A stretch of DNA of 64,000 nucleotides from Sporosarcina sp. P32b (GCF_002743335.1 NZ_PDZB01000012.1:29149-93148), one strand, 5' to 3'; positions 44,135-55,014 are shown, counted from the first letter of the stretch. Numbers and translations are program-made. The notes: generated by a model from the sequence alone, not told the origin.

Positions 44135-45070
44135 TTACATAAACAGTTTTTTCCATGCGGTTTCATCTAAGTGATTAGGCGGAAATTCACTAATTTCAAA
44201 CGGAAAATCAGATCCTGGTAGTACTCGATCTATACCGACAATAGATACTAAGTAATCATGTGCTTCCTTATTCCATAGAACGGAATCAAACCAAAACCGT
44301 TTTAGATAATCAATTGGTGGAGCTTTTAAAACCTCAGAAACGTCAGTCCATTGTTCATAACCCCTGTTCAGACGTCCAATTTGATATGGCAAGAAACCAC
44401 CGCCATGTGCCAAAACGATTTTTACATTTCTATACTTATCCAAATAATCACTTAATAAAATGTCAGTACTACAAATAGTCGTCTCCCAAAGCACACCACT
44501 TAGCGTAGACATTCTCCTTTTTTCAAGACGACTATCTTCACTAAGTAATGGGTGAATAAAGAGTATAGCACCCAATCGATCCGCTTCTTCCCATACCGGC
44601 AAAAAGGAACTGTCTGTTAAAAGTAAATCTGATATTCCTGTACCGATAATTGCTCCCTTTAAACCAGCTTCCATTGCCATTCTTAATTCTTCTGCAGCTA
44701 GTTTGGGATTATTAAGTGGAATAGTTGCTAGTCCAGAATATACATCTTTATTTCGCTTTACCAATTCAATAATTTCACTGTTATATATTGACGATAGTTC
44801 TGCTGTAATCTCAGATGGTAAATCATATAAAAAAAGTTGTGGCAATGGTGATATAAGTGTATGTCGAATGCCAGCTCTTATTTGCTCGGATCGATGTAAT
44901 TCCTCATTAATAAAGGCTTCTGATAAAGTAAAGGCCCACTTGTCATTAATTATCATCAATTTAGGTTGATTTTCTCCCCTGCTAACCTGGCGAGAATGCA
45001 CTTTATCTTTATTTAGTTCTAACCATTGAAGGACTTTATCTGGAATAAAGTGTGAATGAACATCAAACAT
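44135..45070 (-). CDS. ACMSD-like amidohydrolase/decarboxylase
   Basis: A 311-residue amidohydrolase-2 family protein, the group of ACMSD, gamma-resorcylate and 5-carboxyvanillate decarboxylases and related hydrolases. Metal-binding features are HxH near the N-terminus (DVHSHF, His5 and His7), ILFIHPL, VLAHGGG and the catalytic aspartate in LPGSDFPFE. The C-terminus stops at ETAWKKLFM, about 20 residues earlier than the usual final helix, which may be a truncation. It is the last gene of the oxygenase operon, 27 bp after the aldehyde dehydrogenase. Decarboxylation or hydrolysis of a ring-derived acid is plausible. Confidence 0.8.
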   Translation of the reverse strand: MFDVHSHFIPDKVLQWLELNKDKVHSRQVSRGENQPKLMIINDKWAFTLSEAFINEELHRSEQIRAGIRHTLISPLPQLFLYDLPSEITAELSSIYNSEIIELVKRNKDVYSGLATIPLNNPKLAAEELRMAMEAGLKGAIIGTGISDLLLTDSSFLPVWEEADRLGAILFIHPLLSEDSRLEKRRMSTLSGVLWETTICSTDILLSDYLDKYRNVKIVLAHGGGFLPYQIGRLNRGYEQWTDVSEVLKAPPIDYLKRFWFDSVLWNKEAHDYLVSIVGIDRVLPGSDFPFEISEFPPNHLDETAWKKLFM

Positions 45071-45097
45071 TAATTATATCATCCTTCCAATTGGCAA

Positions 45098-46531
45098 TTA
45101 CCCTTCTTCTGTATTGAACATAACAGATACTGCTTTTGTTGTTAGATAATCCTCTAATCCATACTTACCGCTTTCACGCCCTAACCCGCTTTCCTTTATA
45201 CCCCCAAAAGGTGCTTGCATTGAGAATGGTGCAGAATCATTAACACCGACCATACCGTATTCTAGTTTCTCTGAGACACGGTGCACGCGAGATAAATCAT
45301 TTGTATAAAAATAAGAGGCCAAACCATATTCAATGTCATTTGCCTTTTGTACCGCTTCCGCTTCTGTAACAAATGAAATTAATGGTGCTACAGGTCCAAA
45401 TGTTTCTACCTTAGTAATATCCATATCTTCAGTTACATTCCCTAAGACTGTAGGCGCATAAAAGTATCCTTTTGAATATTCATTTCCTTTAAGTTTTTTT
45501 CCGCCAACCAGTACCTTTGCCCCTTTATCAACCGCATCGACTACTTGGCTATGTACACTATTCACCGCTTTTTCATTTACAAGCGAGCCCATTTGATTTG
45601 TTTCATCTAAGCCATTTCCAACTTTCATTTTACCGACTGCTGTTTTAAATTTCTCTGCAAATTCTTCGTAAACAGCTTCTTGAACATACACCCGATTTGT
45701 ACATACACATTGTTGGCCACTAGAAGCGAATTTACTACCTATAACGCCTTGAACAGCCAAATCAAGATCTGCATCATCAAAAACTATAAATGGTGCATGA
45801 CCACCTAGTTCCATTGAAATTTGCTTTACAGTATCAGCTGATTGACGAATTAGATGCTTTCCAACTTCAGTTGATCCAGTGAATGTTATTTTTCGTACAT
45901 CTTTACTATCCATAATTATTTGAGCAATTTCTTCAGATTTCCCAATAACTAAGTTCACCACGCCTTTTGGCAGACCAGCTTCATCGAATATTTTAAATAG
46001 CTCAAGTGATGATAACGGTGCCTCAGACGATGGTTTTAATACAACAGTACAGCCAACCGCTAATGCTGGGCCAAGCTTTCTTGCACCCATAGATAAAGGG
46101 AAATTCCAAGGAGTAATTGCTGCAACTACACCCACTGGTTGTTTAATGACATGAGCCCGTTTATTTTTTGTGGATATTGGCATTACGTCACCATAGACAC
46201 GACGTGCTTCTTCTGCATACCATTTAAAGAATGATATTGTACTGCCGACCTCATATCTTGCATTATGAATTGATTTGCCCATTTCTCTAGTAATGACTTG
46301 AGCAAGATGTTCTTTTTTCTCTTCCAGTTTTGCAACAACGTTATGGATATGGTTGCTACGTTCTTCTGACGTCAGTCCTGACCATAAAGGAAATGCCTCT
46401 TTGGCAGCGTCAATAGCCCGTTTAGTTTCCGTTTTACCTACTAAATAGACAGTATCAACAATTTCACCCGTTGCAGGATTTTTTATTTCTAATTCAGATT
46501 CTGTTTTTAACCATTCTCCATTTATATACAT
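45098..46531 (-). CDS. NAD(P)-dependent aldehyde dehydrogenase (succinate-semialdehyde type)
   Basis: A 477-residue aldehyde dehydrogenase. The cofactor and catalytic motifs are complete: ITPWNFPLSMGARKLGPALA, FTGSTEVGK, the base in MELGGHAPF and the nucleophilic cysteine in SGQQCVCTNR. The overall wording is that of GabD-like succinate-semialdehyde dehydrogenases, but related enzymes oxidise vanillin and other aldehydes. In this operon it would oxidise an aldehyde released by the carotenoid-oxygenase-type enzyme. It lies 44 bp after the beta-keto acid cleavage enzyme gene. Confidence 0.88.
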   Translation of the reverse strand: MYINGEWLKTESELEIKNPATGEIVDTVYLVGKTETKRAIDAAKEAFPLWSGLTSEERSNHIHNVVAKLEEKKEHLAQVITREMGKSIHNARYEVGSTISFFKWYAEEARRVYGDVMPISTKNKRAHVIKQPVGVVAAITPWNFPLSMGARKLGPALAVGCTVVLKPSSEAPLSSLELFKIFDEAGLPKGVVNLVIGKSEEIAQIIMDSKDVRKITFTGSTEVGKHLIRQSADTVKQISMELGGHAPFIVFDDADLDLAVQGVIGSKFASSGQQCVCTNRVYVQEAVYEEFAEKFKTAVGKMKVGNGLDETNQMGSLVNEKAVNSVHSQVVDAVDKGAKVLVGGKKLKGNEYSKGYFYAPTVLGNVTEDMDITKVETFGPVAPLISFVTEAEAVQKANDIEYGLASYFYTNDLSRVHRVSEKLEYGMVGVNDSAPFSMQAPFGGIKESGLGRESGKYGLEDYLTTKAVSVMFNTEEG

Positions 46532-46575
46532 TGTTTCCCTCCTATTAGTACTTCCTACTCTATACGAACGAGTCT

Positions 46576-47397
46576 TTAGTTATTGCTTCCAAGTAACATT
46601 TCTCTTGCTTCAACCGGTGTAGCAATTTCCCGTCCAAATTCATGAGCAATTTTTTTAATTTGTTCAACAAACTCCGCATTTGTCTTCGCTAAAACACCTG
46701 GTCTAATATAAGCGTAATCTTCCATTCCTACACGAACATGTCCTCCAAGGCTTATCGCTAATGTATTCATTGCTAATTGGTTTTTAAAAGCTACAACTCC
46801 CCAACTTGACCCTTCAGGTAGTGAATCTAAAAAGTATAGTAAACTTTTTGGTGTTGCCGGCATGCCGCCATCAGCACCCAAAACGATCGAGTAGTGTAAT
46901 GAACCCGTAATTAAACCTGCATCGATTAATTTTTGAGCATTGGAAATCATGCCGGGGTGAAATACTTCAATTTCCGGCTTAACATTATTTTCCTGCATTT
47001 TTTTAGCAAGCTTTTCTAAAAACTGAGGTGAGTTCATAAACACAAAGTTTTTTAAGTTGAGTGAACCTGCGTCTAGCGAACCAAAATCAGGTGATAGGTC
47101 ACAAAACTCTAAGCGTTCTTCGTCTGTAATTCCATGTTTACCTGCAGAAGTTAAACTAATAATAAGTTCCTCGCCGCATTTTTCTTTCACTCGCTCTACT
47201 AAATCACGATAGATCTCTTTATCCATTGAAGGTTTTCCGTCCTCATCACGAACGTGCATATGTGCAATTGCCGCTCCTGCTTTGTAAGCTAAATGTACTT
47301 CTTCTGCAATTTCCTTTGGTGTAAGAGGAAGATATGGTGTGTCTTCTCTTGTCGTACCGGTTCCTGTAGGTGCAACAGTAATAATTAGTTTTTCCAT
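46576..47397 (-). CDS. Beta-keto acid cleavage enzyme (BKACE, DUF849)
   Basis: A 273-residue TIM-barrel enzyme of the BKACE family. The zinc ligands of the founding member Kce (3-keto-5-aminohexanoate cleavage enzyme) are kept: His46 and His48 in AHMHVRDED and the glutamate in VGMEDYAY (Glu226). BKACEs react a beta-keto acid with acetyl-CoA to give acetoacetate and a new CoA ester. This links the island to CoA metabolism. The family is substrate-diverse, and this member's substrate is unknown. GGGGAGC is seen before the ATG. Confidence 0.88.
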   Translation of the reverse strand: MEKLIITVAPTGTGTTREDTPYLPLTPKEIAEEVHLAYKAGAAIAHMHVRDEDGKPSMDKEIYRDLVERVKEKCGEELIISLTSAGKHGITDEERLEFCDLSPDFGSLDAGSLNLKNFVFMNSPQFLEKLAKKMQENNVKPEIEVFHPGMISNAQKLIDAGLITGSLHYSIVLGADGGMPATPKSLLYFLDSLPEGSSWGVVAFKNQLAMNTLAISLGGHVRVGMEDYAYIRPGVLAKTNAEFVEQIKKIAHEFGREIATPVEAREMLLGSNN

Positions 47398-47557
47398 TCA
47401 AAACAGCTCCCCAATAATTATATTGATATACTTTACAAATAACGTACAAAATGAAATATATTTAACGGCACTAATATTATAACTGTAGGCAACTCATTAG
47501 AATAATGACCGCTTGCTACAAACTATTCTTTATAGTAATGACGTAAAAGTGTACTGT

Positions 47558-48262
47558 TTATATCTCTAACCACGGTAACAGGATCTCTGTAAGTGCCTCT
47601 GGTTGTTCAAGTGGCGCTAAGTGACCCGTTTTTTCAATGGTTTTAAATACAGCGTTAGGAGCATACTCCAACATGGCTTTTGTGCTTTCTAATGGAATAA
47701 CTAAATCGTCCTTACTTGCTATGAATAAATATGGAATATCTGTATTAGCTAATAAAGATCCTCGATCTGGTTTATTCATTATTGCTTTCGCGTGTGCAAT
47801 GTAGCGATCTGGACCATAATCTATTAACATTTGTTCGCGAATTTCTTGTAGTTCAGCATTATCCAAATTATCCGGGTGGAATGTTCGGTGGGCTGCAGCA
47901 TTCACCATGTCTTCATATTCACCAGCTTCTACTCTAGCAATCGCTTTTTTACGAAACTCTTTTCCAGTTTCACTATCTGCTTCCGCATTTGTTCCTACTA
48001 ATGAGAGCGCAGATACTCTTTCCGGTGCATTTGCAAGAATGGCTAAAGCTACAAAACCACCAAATGAGTGACCAACTAAGTGGAATTTTTCCGGTAAATC
48101 TTTCAACAAATCTTTCGCTATGTCATCAATGTTTGGGATTGCAGGAACATCTACCGGGAAAGCATTAATTGTTTTCGGTAGAGCTTCTAATACACCATCC
48201 CACGTTTGCTTTGTGTTATTTAAACCAGGAATTAAGACTAGGTTTTCCGCATATTTAGGCAT
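47558..48262 (-). CDS. Alpha/beta hydrolase (enol-lactonase-like)
   Basis: A 234-residue alpha/beta hydrolase with the nucleophile Ser66 in VGHSFGGFVALAI, the acid in IASKDDLVIP and the base in KTGHLAPLEQP. The oxyanion segment LIPGLNNTKQTW is near residue 12. The size and the final MLEYAPNAVFKTIEKTGHLAPLEQPEA-like pattern resemble 3-oxoadipate enol-lactonases and haloperoxidase-type hydrolases. It is the second gene of the oxygenase operon. It likely opens a lactone or ester intermediate. Confidence 0.82.
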   Translation of the reverse strand: MPKYAENLVLIPGLNNTKQTWDGVLEALPKTINAFPVDVPAIPNIDDIAKDLLKDLPEKFHLVGHSFGGFVALAILANAPERVSALSLVGTNAEADSETGKEFRKKAIARVEAGEYEDMVNAAAHRTFHPDNLDNAELQEIREQMLIDYGPDRYIAHAKAIMNKPDRGSLLANTDIPYLFIASKDDLVIPLESTKAMLEYAPNAVFKTIEKTGHLAPLEQPEALTEILLPWLEI

Positions 48263-48318
48263 ATTTGTAACTCCTTCTCTAGTTAGACGAATAAAGTAAT
48301 CCCCATTTATATTTGACC

Positions 48319-48343
48319 CCCACTTTTTTTATAAAAGTGAGGG
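48319..48343 (-). other. Intercistronic hairpin after the oxygenase gene
   Basis: CCCACTTTT pairs with AAAAGTGAGGG, 12 bp after the oxygenase stop codon. There is no T tract on the minus strand, so it more likely stabilises or processes the message than terminates it. Confidence 0.45.
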
Positions 48344-48354
48344 CTGATGTGTTT

Positions 48355-49851
48355 TTATTTAACTAATTCTCCCTTAATTCGTGCGCCTTCAACCCATGCT
48401 CCGTGTGCTCCAGTTGGGATTCTGTGTGGTAGAATAATTCTTGCTACTGGCCCCAACGTTAAATCACTTGCATTAAGAATTAGACATTCAGATTGATTTT
48501 TTTTCAAGTCCGTGACTAGTGTAATTAAATAGCCGTCGTCTTCTTCAATTGCATTTGTACGTCTTGCGATATGTGGTTCACTTCCTAAACGATCTTCACC
48601 ATATTCATACTTTTGGCTTGTACCTTCTTTTAAATCATATTTTATAAGCCCTGTTAGATACCAAGGTTTATTTATATCCGAGTTCAATGTTGAGTTATAG
48701 CTGTAACGATACTTTTTACCGACGTAATCATTACTAACCACTGGGAATTCTGTAGCTTCCTCATCCAGGAAATCTTCCTTCGTTTTCCCTGTCTTTAAGT
48801 TGAATGTCCAGCGATACATTCTATATTGTGTAGCTGTCTTGTTCATTGCTTGCTTAATTTTGTCAGTTGCATTGCTACCCTGTTTACCTACTTCAGGTTT
48901 TCCCGGATTAAATGTTACGCAGCCTTCCATTATCACATTATCGCCATCTTCGTAACAGTTTGATAAATGTAAAATAAAACAAGATTTTGCTTCAAACCAC
49001 TTAATGTCTTCGTTCGTTCCGTGACGTGGAATGATACCAAATCTAGCAGGCATATCATCAAAGAATGTTACTTTACGTTCTCCTTTTTCAAATAACTTCG
49101 GATCAAATATAAATGGCAAGTCGTGAAGAATTGAATAGTTTTTCGTGACTCCAAGATCATGTGGCCAACGTATACCGGGTAAGTCGATTGGAACATAATG
49201 CTTCAATTTGCTATCAGGTCCTACAACGCCATAATTCATATATGGGTATGTTTCGCTGAAGTTAAAGAACATTAATTCTCCAGTATCGTTATCTACTTTA
49301 AAGTGTGAACAAATTCCTTGTGGAGCAACAGTGTTATTCCATGCATCCGGTTCAAGCATTTCTAACGTAACTGGATCCATACGATTTATTTCACTACATT
49401 GTGACATCGACGCTAATAATTTACCGCCATGCGCAATAACATCTGTACCCGCGTTATCTTTCATTGTCCCCATGCTTCCCCAACCTTGACGTGTCGTTAA
49501 ATGAGGTTCTAAAATACCAGACCATAGTGACTTCTGAGCGGCTTCTTCCGCTAAAAATCCAGTGGTACGAACGAAGCGATTACGATAAGTAGCTTTCCCC
49601 TCTTCAAAATGTACCGCGTGAAGCATACCATCCCCATCAAAAGGATGATAAACACCCATCGGAGCGTGAACTTGGTTATGTCCGTTACGAACATAAACAC
49701 CGTTTAGGTCTTTAGGAATCTCTCCAATGACTTCTAAACTTTCAGTCGTCGCTGTGTACTCTTTTCCAACAGATTCAAAGTGTCCTAGTAAAAATGGATT
49801 TGTTTCATCCTCGGCAATTGTTAACTTTACTTCATTTTCAACTTTAATCAT
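48355..49851 (-). CDS. Carotenoid oxygenase family protein (lignostilbene dioxygenase-like)
   Basis: A 498-residue non-heme iron(II) oxygenase of the RPE65/CCD family, which splits a carbon-carbon double bond with O2 into two carbonyl products. The four iron-binding histidines can be placed: His183 (GICSHF), His231 (WPHDLG), His295 (FILHLSNCYEDGD) and His483 (GAHGAW). The hallmark HPFDGDGMLHAVHF is at residue 69. There is no signal peptide. Bacterial relatives cleave lignostilbenes, isoeugenol, resveratrol or apocarotenoids. The gene has its own good promoter and is followed by hydrolase, BKACE, aldehyde dehydrogenase and decarboxylase genes. The substrate is unknown. Confidence 0.88.
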   Translation of the reverse strand: MIKVENEVKLTIAEDETNPFLLGHFESVGKEYTATTESLEVIGEIPKDLNGVYVRNGHNQVHAPMGVYHPFDGDGMLHAVHFEEGKATYRNRFVRTTGFLAEEAAQKSLWSGILEPHLTTRQGWGSMGTMKDNAGTDVIAHGGKLLASMSQCSEINRMDPVTLEMLEPDAWNNTVAPQGICSHFKVDNDTGELMFFNFSETYPYMNYGVVGPDSKLKHYVPIDLPGIRWPHDLGVTKNYSILHDLPFIFDPKLFEKGERKVTFFDDMPARFGIIPRHGTNEDIKWFEAKSCFILHLSNCYEDGDNVIMEGCVTFNPGKPEVGKQGSNATDKIKQAMNKTATQYRMYRWTFNLKTGKTKEDFLDEEATEFPVVSNDYVGKKYRYSYNSTLNSDINKPWYLTGLIKYDLKEGTSQKYEYGEDRLGSEPHIARRTNAIEEDDGYLITLVTDLKKNQSECLILNASDLTLGPVARIILPHRIPTGAHGAWVEGARIKGELVK

Positions 49852-49919
49852 TTGTATCTCCCTTTCTCTATTAAATTTATTTTAGTAAATAGTTTAATTA
49901 AATGTTTGCGCTTTCACGA

Positions 49920-49939
49920 TAATTCCCTATGTGGAATTA
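49920..49939. promoter_or_regulatory. Palindrome just downstream of the oxygenase promoter
   Basis: TAATTCC and GGAATTA are perfect 7-bp arms with a six-base spacer. The site lies about 15-34 bases after the predicted transcript start, a roadblock position, and may be an IclR-type operator. Confidence 0.45.
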
Positions 49940-49960
49940 AATATCTTTTGTGTTAATTAA

Positions 49961-49989
49961 ATTGTAAACTTATTCTACTGTTTAGTCAA
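49961..49989 (-). promoter_or_regulatory. Sigma-A promoter of the oxygenase operon
   Basis: On the minus strand TTGACT (49984-49989), 17 bp, TACAAT (49961-49966). Confidence 0.75.
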
Positions 49990-50109
49990 TACAAAAGCGC
50001 AAATAGTCTGACAAGGAAATCCGTATAGTGAATTAGATAATTTCTATCTGCAACAGCTTTTTGTTATGAAGTCGTCCATTAATAATTGATAGTAAGATAT
50101 ATGTTGATT

Positions 50110-51792
<1,683 letters not shown>

Positions 51793-51825
51793 TTAACTTA
51801 AAGTTAAACTTTTCAGTAACTCTAA
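51793..51825. promoter_or_regulatory. Overlapping palindromes upstream of the groEL paralogue
   Basis: TTAACTTAAAGTTAA (51793-51807) is a 7-1-7 palindrome. It overlaps a second inverted repeat, TTAAAGTTA (51798-51806) with TAACTCTAA (51817-51825), which has CIRCE-like spacing but not the CIRCE sequence. A weak -10 (TATTAT) lies downstream on the minus strand. Confidence 0.45.
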
Positions 51826-51851
51826 CGTTTTATTCAAGATACAAAACATAA

Positions 51852-51903
51852 AATTTAAGTAGATGTCGGTAAGAATAAAATTCTTCCAACATCTACTTAA
51901 ATT
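51852..51903 (-). terminator. Terminator between tctC and the groEL paralogue
   Basis: AATTTAAGTAGATGT pairs with ACATCTACTTAAATT, with an inner AAGAAT/ATTCTT stem. The two genes are therefore separate or only partly linked transcripts. Confidence 0.75.
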
Positions 51904-51926
51904 TTATTAACTATATTTCAATCTAT

Positions 51927-52922
51927 TTACTCGATGAGTCCTAGTTCTTTCAAAAGTTTTCCTACTAAATCATATGTTTCTGTGACATTCTTTTGTGAAT
52001 CTTCAGGATTCAAGTAAAATTGCTTCGCATTTATGCTTTCAGTGTATTCTTTGTATTCATCACTTTCATGTGCTTTCTTAAATGCATCATGTAATACTTC
52101 TAGCTCCGCTTCCGGAATTTCTTTTGGTGCAAATAACATACTGAATGCCTGAATGCCTTCATGTAGGCCTAAGTTTCCAAGTGATTCTGCGTCTTCATAT
52201 TCTGTATCTTGACCAAATTCAAATATTGGTTTAAGTGTTCCAGCTTCAATATGTTCTAATGCATCGCTTGGCATAACAACAGCACCATCGATATTCTTAC
52301 CTAATAACGCTGTAATCCCTTGTGAACCACCTTCATATGTTATGTTTTTAACATCGAGATTAAGTTCTTTTGCTAAAGCAACCATGTTTAGATTCGAAAT
52401 ACTACCCGGCCCAGTTGTTGCATATGAGAATTTACCAGGATTAGCTTCTGCGTATTCCTTCCATTCCTCAAAGTTATTATACGGAGCATCAGTACGCACC
52501 ATAAGCAAAGGAATAGGTGCAAAATCTTTCATAATAGGTTGAAAACTATCATGGGAGAATGATGCGTCACCCATATGTGGTAGCACACTAACATGAGAAA
52601 CTGAGCCGTAAGCGATCGTATAACCGTCTGGCTTAGCATTCATTAATTGAGTCATAGCAATAATTCCGCCGCCACCTTCAACATTTTCAATATTAAAGGA
52701 TTGATCATTTGGTAAATTACTTTCAGCTAGTTGTGTTAGTTTACGTGCACTATTATCAGGAAACGACCCTGGAGCATAAGGAACTAGCACTGTTATTGGT
52801 TTTTCAGGAAAATCTGCTTTTCCTGATCCTGTATCTTTTGAATTGGCATCTCCTTTACCTGAGCATGCTGTGATGATCAAAAGCAATAATGCTGACAAGA
52901 TAATTCCTGTAATTTTTTTCAA
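51927..52922 (-). CDS. tctC: Tripartite tricarboxylate transporter substrate-binding lipoprotein
   Basis: A 331-residue TctC/Bug-type binding protein. It has a lipoprotein signal with the lipobox ITAC (Cys20), then the family segment FPEKPITVLVPYAPGSFPDN and the middle piece NVEGGGGIIAMTQLMNAKPDGYTIAYGS. These proteins bind citrate, other carboxylates or aromatic acids such as terephthalate outside the cell. The start is TTG 52922 after AAGGGGG. It is the last gene of the tctB-tctA-tctC operon. Confidence 0.88.
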   Translation of the reverse strand: MKKITGIILSALLLLIITACSGKGDANSKDTGSGKADFPEKPITVLVPYAPGSFPDNSARKLTQLAESNLPNDQSFNIENVEGGGGIIAMTQLMNAKPDGYTIAYGSVSHVSVLPHMGDASFSHDSFQPIMKDFAPIPLLMVRTDAPYNNFEEWKEYAEANPGKFSYATTGPGSISNLNMVALAKELNLDVKNITYEGGSQGITALLGKNIDGAVVMPSDALEHIEAGTLKPIFEFGQDTEYEDAESLGNLGLHEGIQAFSMLFAPKEIPEAELEVLHDAFKKAHESDEYKEYTESINAKQFYLNPEDSQKNVTETYDLVGKLLKELGLIE

Positions 52923-52967
52923 TGTTGTATCCCCCTTATTATTTAGTACATCTATTTCTAAAATTCA

Positions 52968-54476
52968 TCATCTTGAATTACTCTCTAGTTTCTTTCTTTT
53001 TCGACGTTCACCAAACTTCCTGAAAACCGGTGTCATTAACATTAAAATAATGATTATTAATAATAGTAATGAAATTGGTCTTGTAAGGAAAATAGAGTAA
53101 CCACCTCCCGAAATTAATAAAGACCGTCTCAGGCCGACTTCAATGACCGGACTCAATACAAAGGCCATAACAAAAGCGGCAATTGAGAAGCGGGATAGAA
53201 CAAAGAGAAGTGAAATAAGTCCTAAGATTAGTGATAGCCATATATCAAAATATCTGTTAGTCGCTGAAAATCCACCAATTATGGCGATAACATAAACAAT
53301 TGGCATAAGAAAAGAATTCGGTACTACTAACACTCTTGCAAATAAAGGAGTAAGAAGTCTTCCAATTATGTATAATGCGAGTGTAGTTAGTAGGAAACCA
53401 TATAGTATGCCGTATGTTAATGTAGGATCTTTTGTAAAGATTCGTGGTCCGGGCTGAATACCGTGGACGATAAATGCACTCATTACTACTGCTATCCCTA
53501 CTGAGCCCGGAATGCCTAATGCAAATAAAGGGATAAGCGCACCACCAACTGAAGCGTTATTCGCTGATTCAGGTGCAGCAATACCTTCTGGATTTCCTTT
53601 TCCAAATGTTTCTGGACTTTTGGATAACTTCTTTGCAGCAATATAAGAGAACCACGCAGCCGCAACAGTTCCTAATCCAGGTAACAAACCTGATATTGTT
53701 CCAATTGATGAACCTACGCCAATTGGTTTAGCAATCCTTTTCATATCCTTCCTAGTTAACTTTGTAGAAAGATTACTCGCTTGAGATGCAAATTGAGTGT
53801 GCAGATCATCCTTTACTACTTTTAAAATTTCCGGTATTGCAAATATACCGATTAATAAAGCGACAATTCCCAAGCCTTCCATCAGTTCCAATTGCCCCAT
53901 AATAAAACGAGGTTGACCGGTAAACATGTCCATGCCGATCGTACCTACCATTAAACCAAGTACAACTGAAATTAAGCTTTTAGTCATTTCACCTTTCGGA
54001 CTAATTGACGCTACTGCAATCAATCCCATCAAACCTAACAAGAAAAACTCTGGATCTGATAGTCTTAGCGCAAAATTTGCAAAAGGTTCTGTGAAAAATA
54101 TTAAACATAGCGCTCCTACAATTCCTCCAATTACACTCGCATTTAAGGAAATTCCTAAAGCTTTACCTGGAGATTCATTTCTTGCTAAGGGTATACCATC
54201 TTGAGCAGTAGCGACTGCTGCTGGAGTCCCCGGTATGCCTAAAGTAATTGCAGATATAGATCCACCGTATTCAGCTGCTTGGAAAGCTGCTAGTAATAAT
54301 AAAACAGCCGCTACTGGTTCCATTGTATAAGTAAACGGTAGTAAAAAAATTACTGCCATTGTTGCACCTAATCCTGGTAATGCGCCAATAATTAATCCTA
54401 CAATAGTTCCTACAAAGATCGCTATTAAGTTTGAAAGCGTTAACAAAGTCATGAAGTCAAAATCTAAAAAGCTCAA
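52968..54476 (-). CDS. tctA: Tripartite tricarboxylate transporter large membrane protein
   Basis: A 502-residue TctA protein with about twelve hydrophobic segments. The family's two conserved glycine-proline stretches are present: GALPGLGATMAVIFLLPFTY followed by YGGSISAITLGIPGTPAAVAT, and later SGLLPGLGTVAAAWFSY with NNASVGGALIPLFALGIPGS. It forms the ion-coupled translocation path. The start is TTG 54476 after an unusually strong GGGAGGGGGG. It lies 15 bp after tctB. Confidence 0.9.
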   Translation of the reverse strand: MSFLDFDFMTLLTLSNLIAIFVGTIVGLIIGALPGLGATMAVIFLLPFTYTMEPVAAVLLLLAAFQAAEYGGSISAITLGIPGTPAAVATAQDGIPLARNESPGKALGISLNASVIGGIVGALCLIFFTEPFANFALRLSDPEFFLLGLMGLIAVASISPKGEMTKSLISVVLGLMVGTIGMDMFTGQPRFIMGQLELMEGLGIVALLIGIFAIPEILKVVKDDLHTQFASQASNLSTKLTRKDMKRIAKPIGVGSSIGTISGLLPGLGTVAAAWFSYIAAKKLSKSPETFGKGNPEGIAAPESANNASVGGALIPLFALGIPGSVGIAVVMSAFIVHGIQPGPRIFTKDPTLTYGILYGFLLTTLALYIIGRLLTPLFARVLVVPNSFLMPIVYVIAIIGGFSATNRYFDIWLSLILGLISLLFVLSRFSIAAFVMAFVLSPVIEVGLRRSLLISGGGYSIFLTRPISLLLLIIIILMLMTPVFRKFGERRKRKKLESNSR

Positions 54477-54491
54477 AGTATTCCCCCCTCC

Positions 54492-54947
54492 CTAAAAAGT
54501 TACGTCTAAAAGTAAACCGAAAAACACATAGATAATGACAAGAACAGAAGATGTAGTAATAGCGTTTATAACCAACATTCTTTTTGACTTTCTATCCGCT
54601 TGGTATAAATAAATCAGACTGAATAGGAATATAAAAGTTATAATATAGAAGTAACCAACATTCACCCATAAGAATATATATATAGGTGTTAATATTATTG
54701 TAGCTACAACCATCTTCCAATTTCCTAAATCTATTTTCTCACTTTCTTTTTCTAAAAGTGTTTGTATTATACTTAAGATCGTTAAGGCTATAAGAATAAT
54801 TGCCAATAATCTTGGAAAGTAATCTGCTCCTATTTCTCCAGAATCTGAACCCGTCAATCTTCTCAGACCATTAGTTGAAAGATAATATATAATACCTATC
54901 AAACCAGTCCCTAATAATAAAACTACTGACAATGCTTTTGAATTCAA
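54492..54947 (-). CDS. tctB: Tripartite tricarboxylate transporter small membrane protein
   Basis: A 151-residue protein with four hydrophobic segments, the size and layout of TctB. The segment GEIGADYFPRLLAIILIALT after the first helix is typical. The start is taken as TTG 54947, six bases after GAGGTG; a GTG at 54956 is a weaker alternative because it overlaps that ribosome site. It is the first gene of the importer operon, 45-50 bp after a good promoter. Confidence 0.82.
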   Translation of the reverse strand: MNSKALSVVLLLGTGLIGIIYYLSTNGLRRLTGSDSGEIGADYFPRLLAIILIALTILSIIQTLLEKESEKIDLGNWKMVVATIILTPIYIFLWVNVGYFYIITFIFLFSLIYLYQADRKSKRMLVINAITTSSVLVIIYVFFGLLLDVTF

Positions 54948-54990
54948 TACACTCACCTCTTTTTTCGTTTGCGGAATTCACTTACTAATA

Positions 54991-55014
54991 TGAAAATTGT
55001 AACTGACGATTTCA
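54991..55014. promoter_or_regulatory. Imperfect inverted repeat over the tctB promoter
   Basis: TGAAA (54991-54995) and TTTCA (55010-55014) flank the -10 and part of the spacer, with further partial symmetry. It is a candidate operator for the IclR regulator. Confidence 0.35.

Noticed and set aside
51798..51825. CIRCE operator before the groEL paralogue
   Set aside because: The inverted repeat has similar arm length and spacing but lacks the TTAGCACTC/GAGTGCTAA sequence, so HrcA control is not supported.
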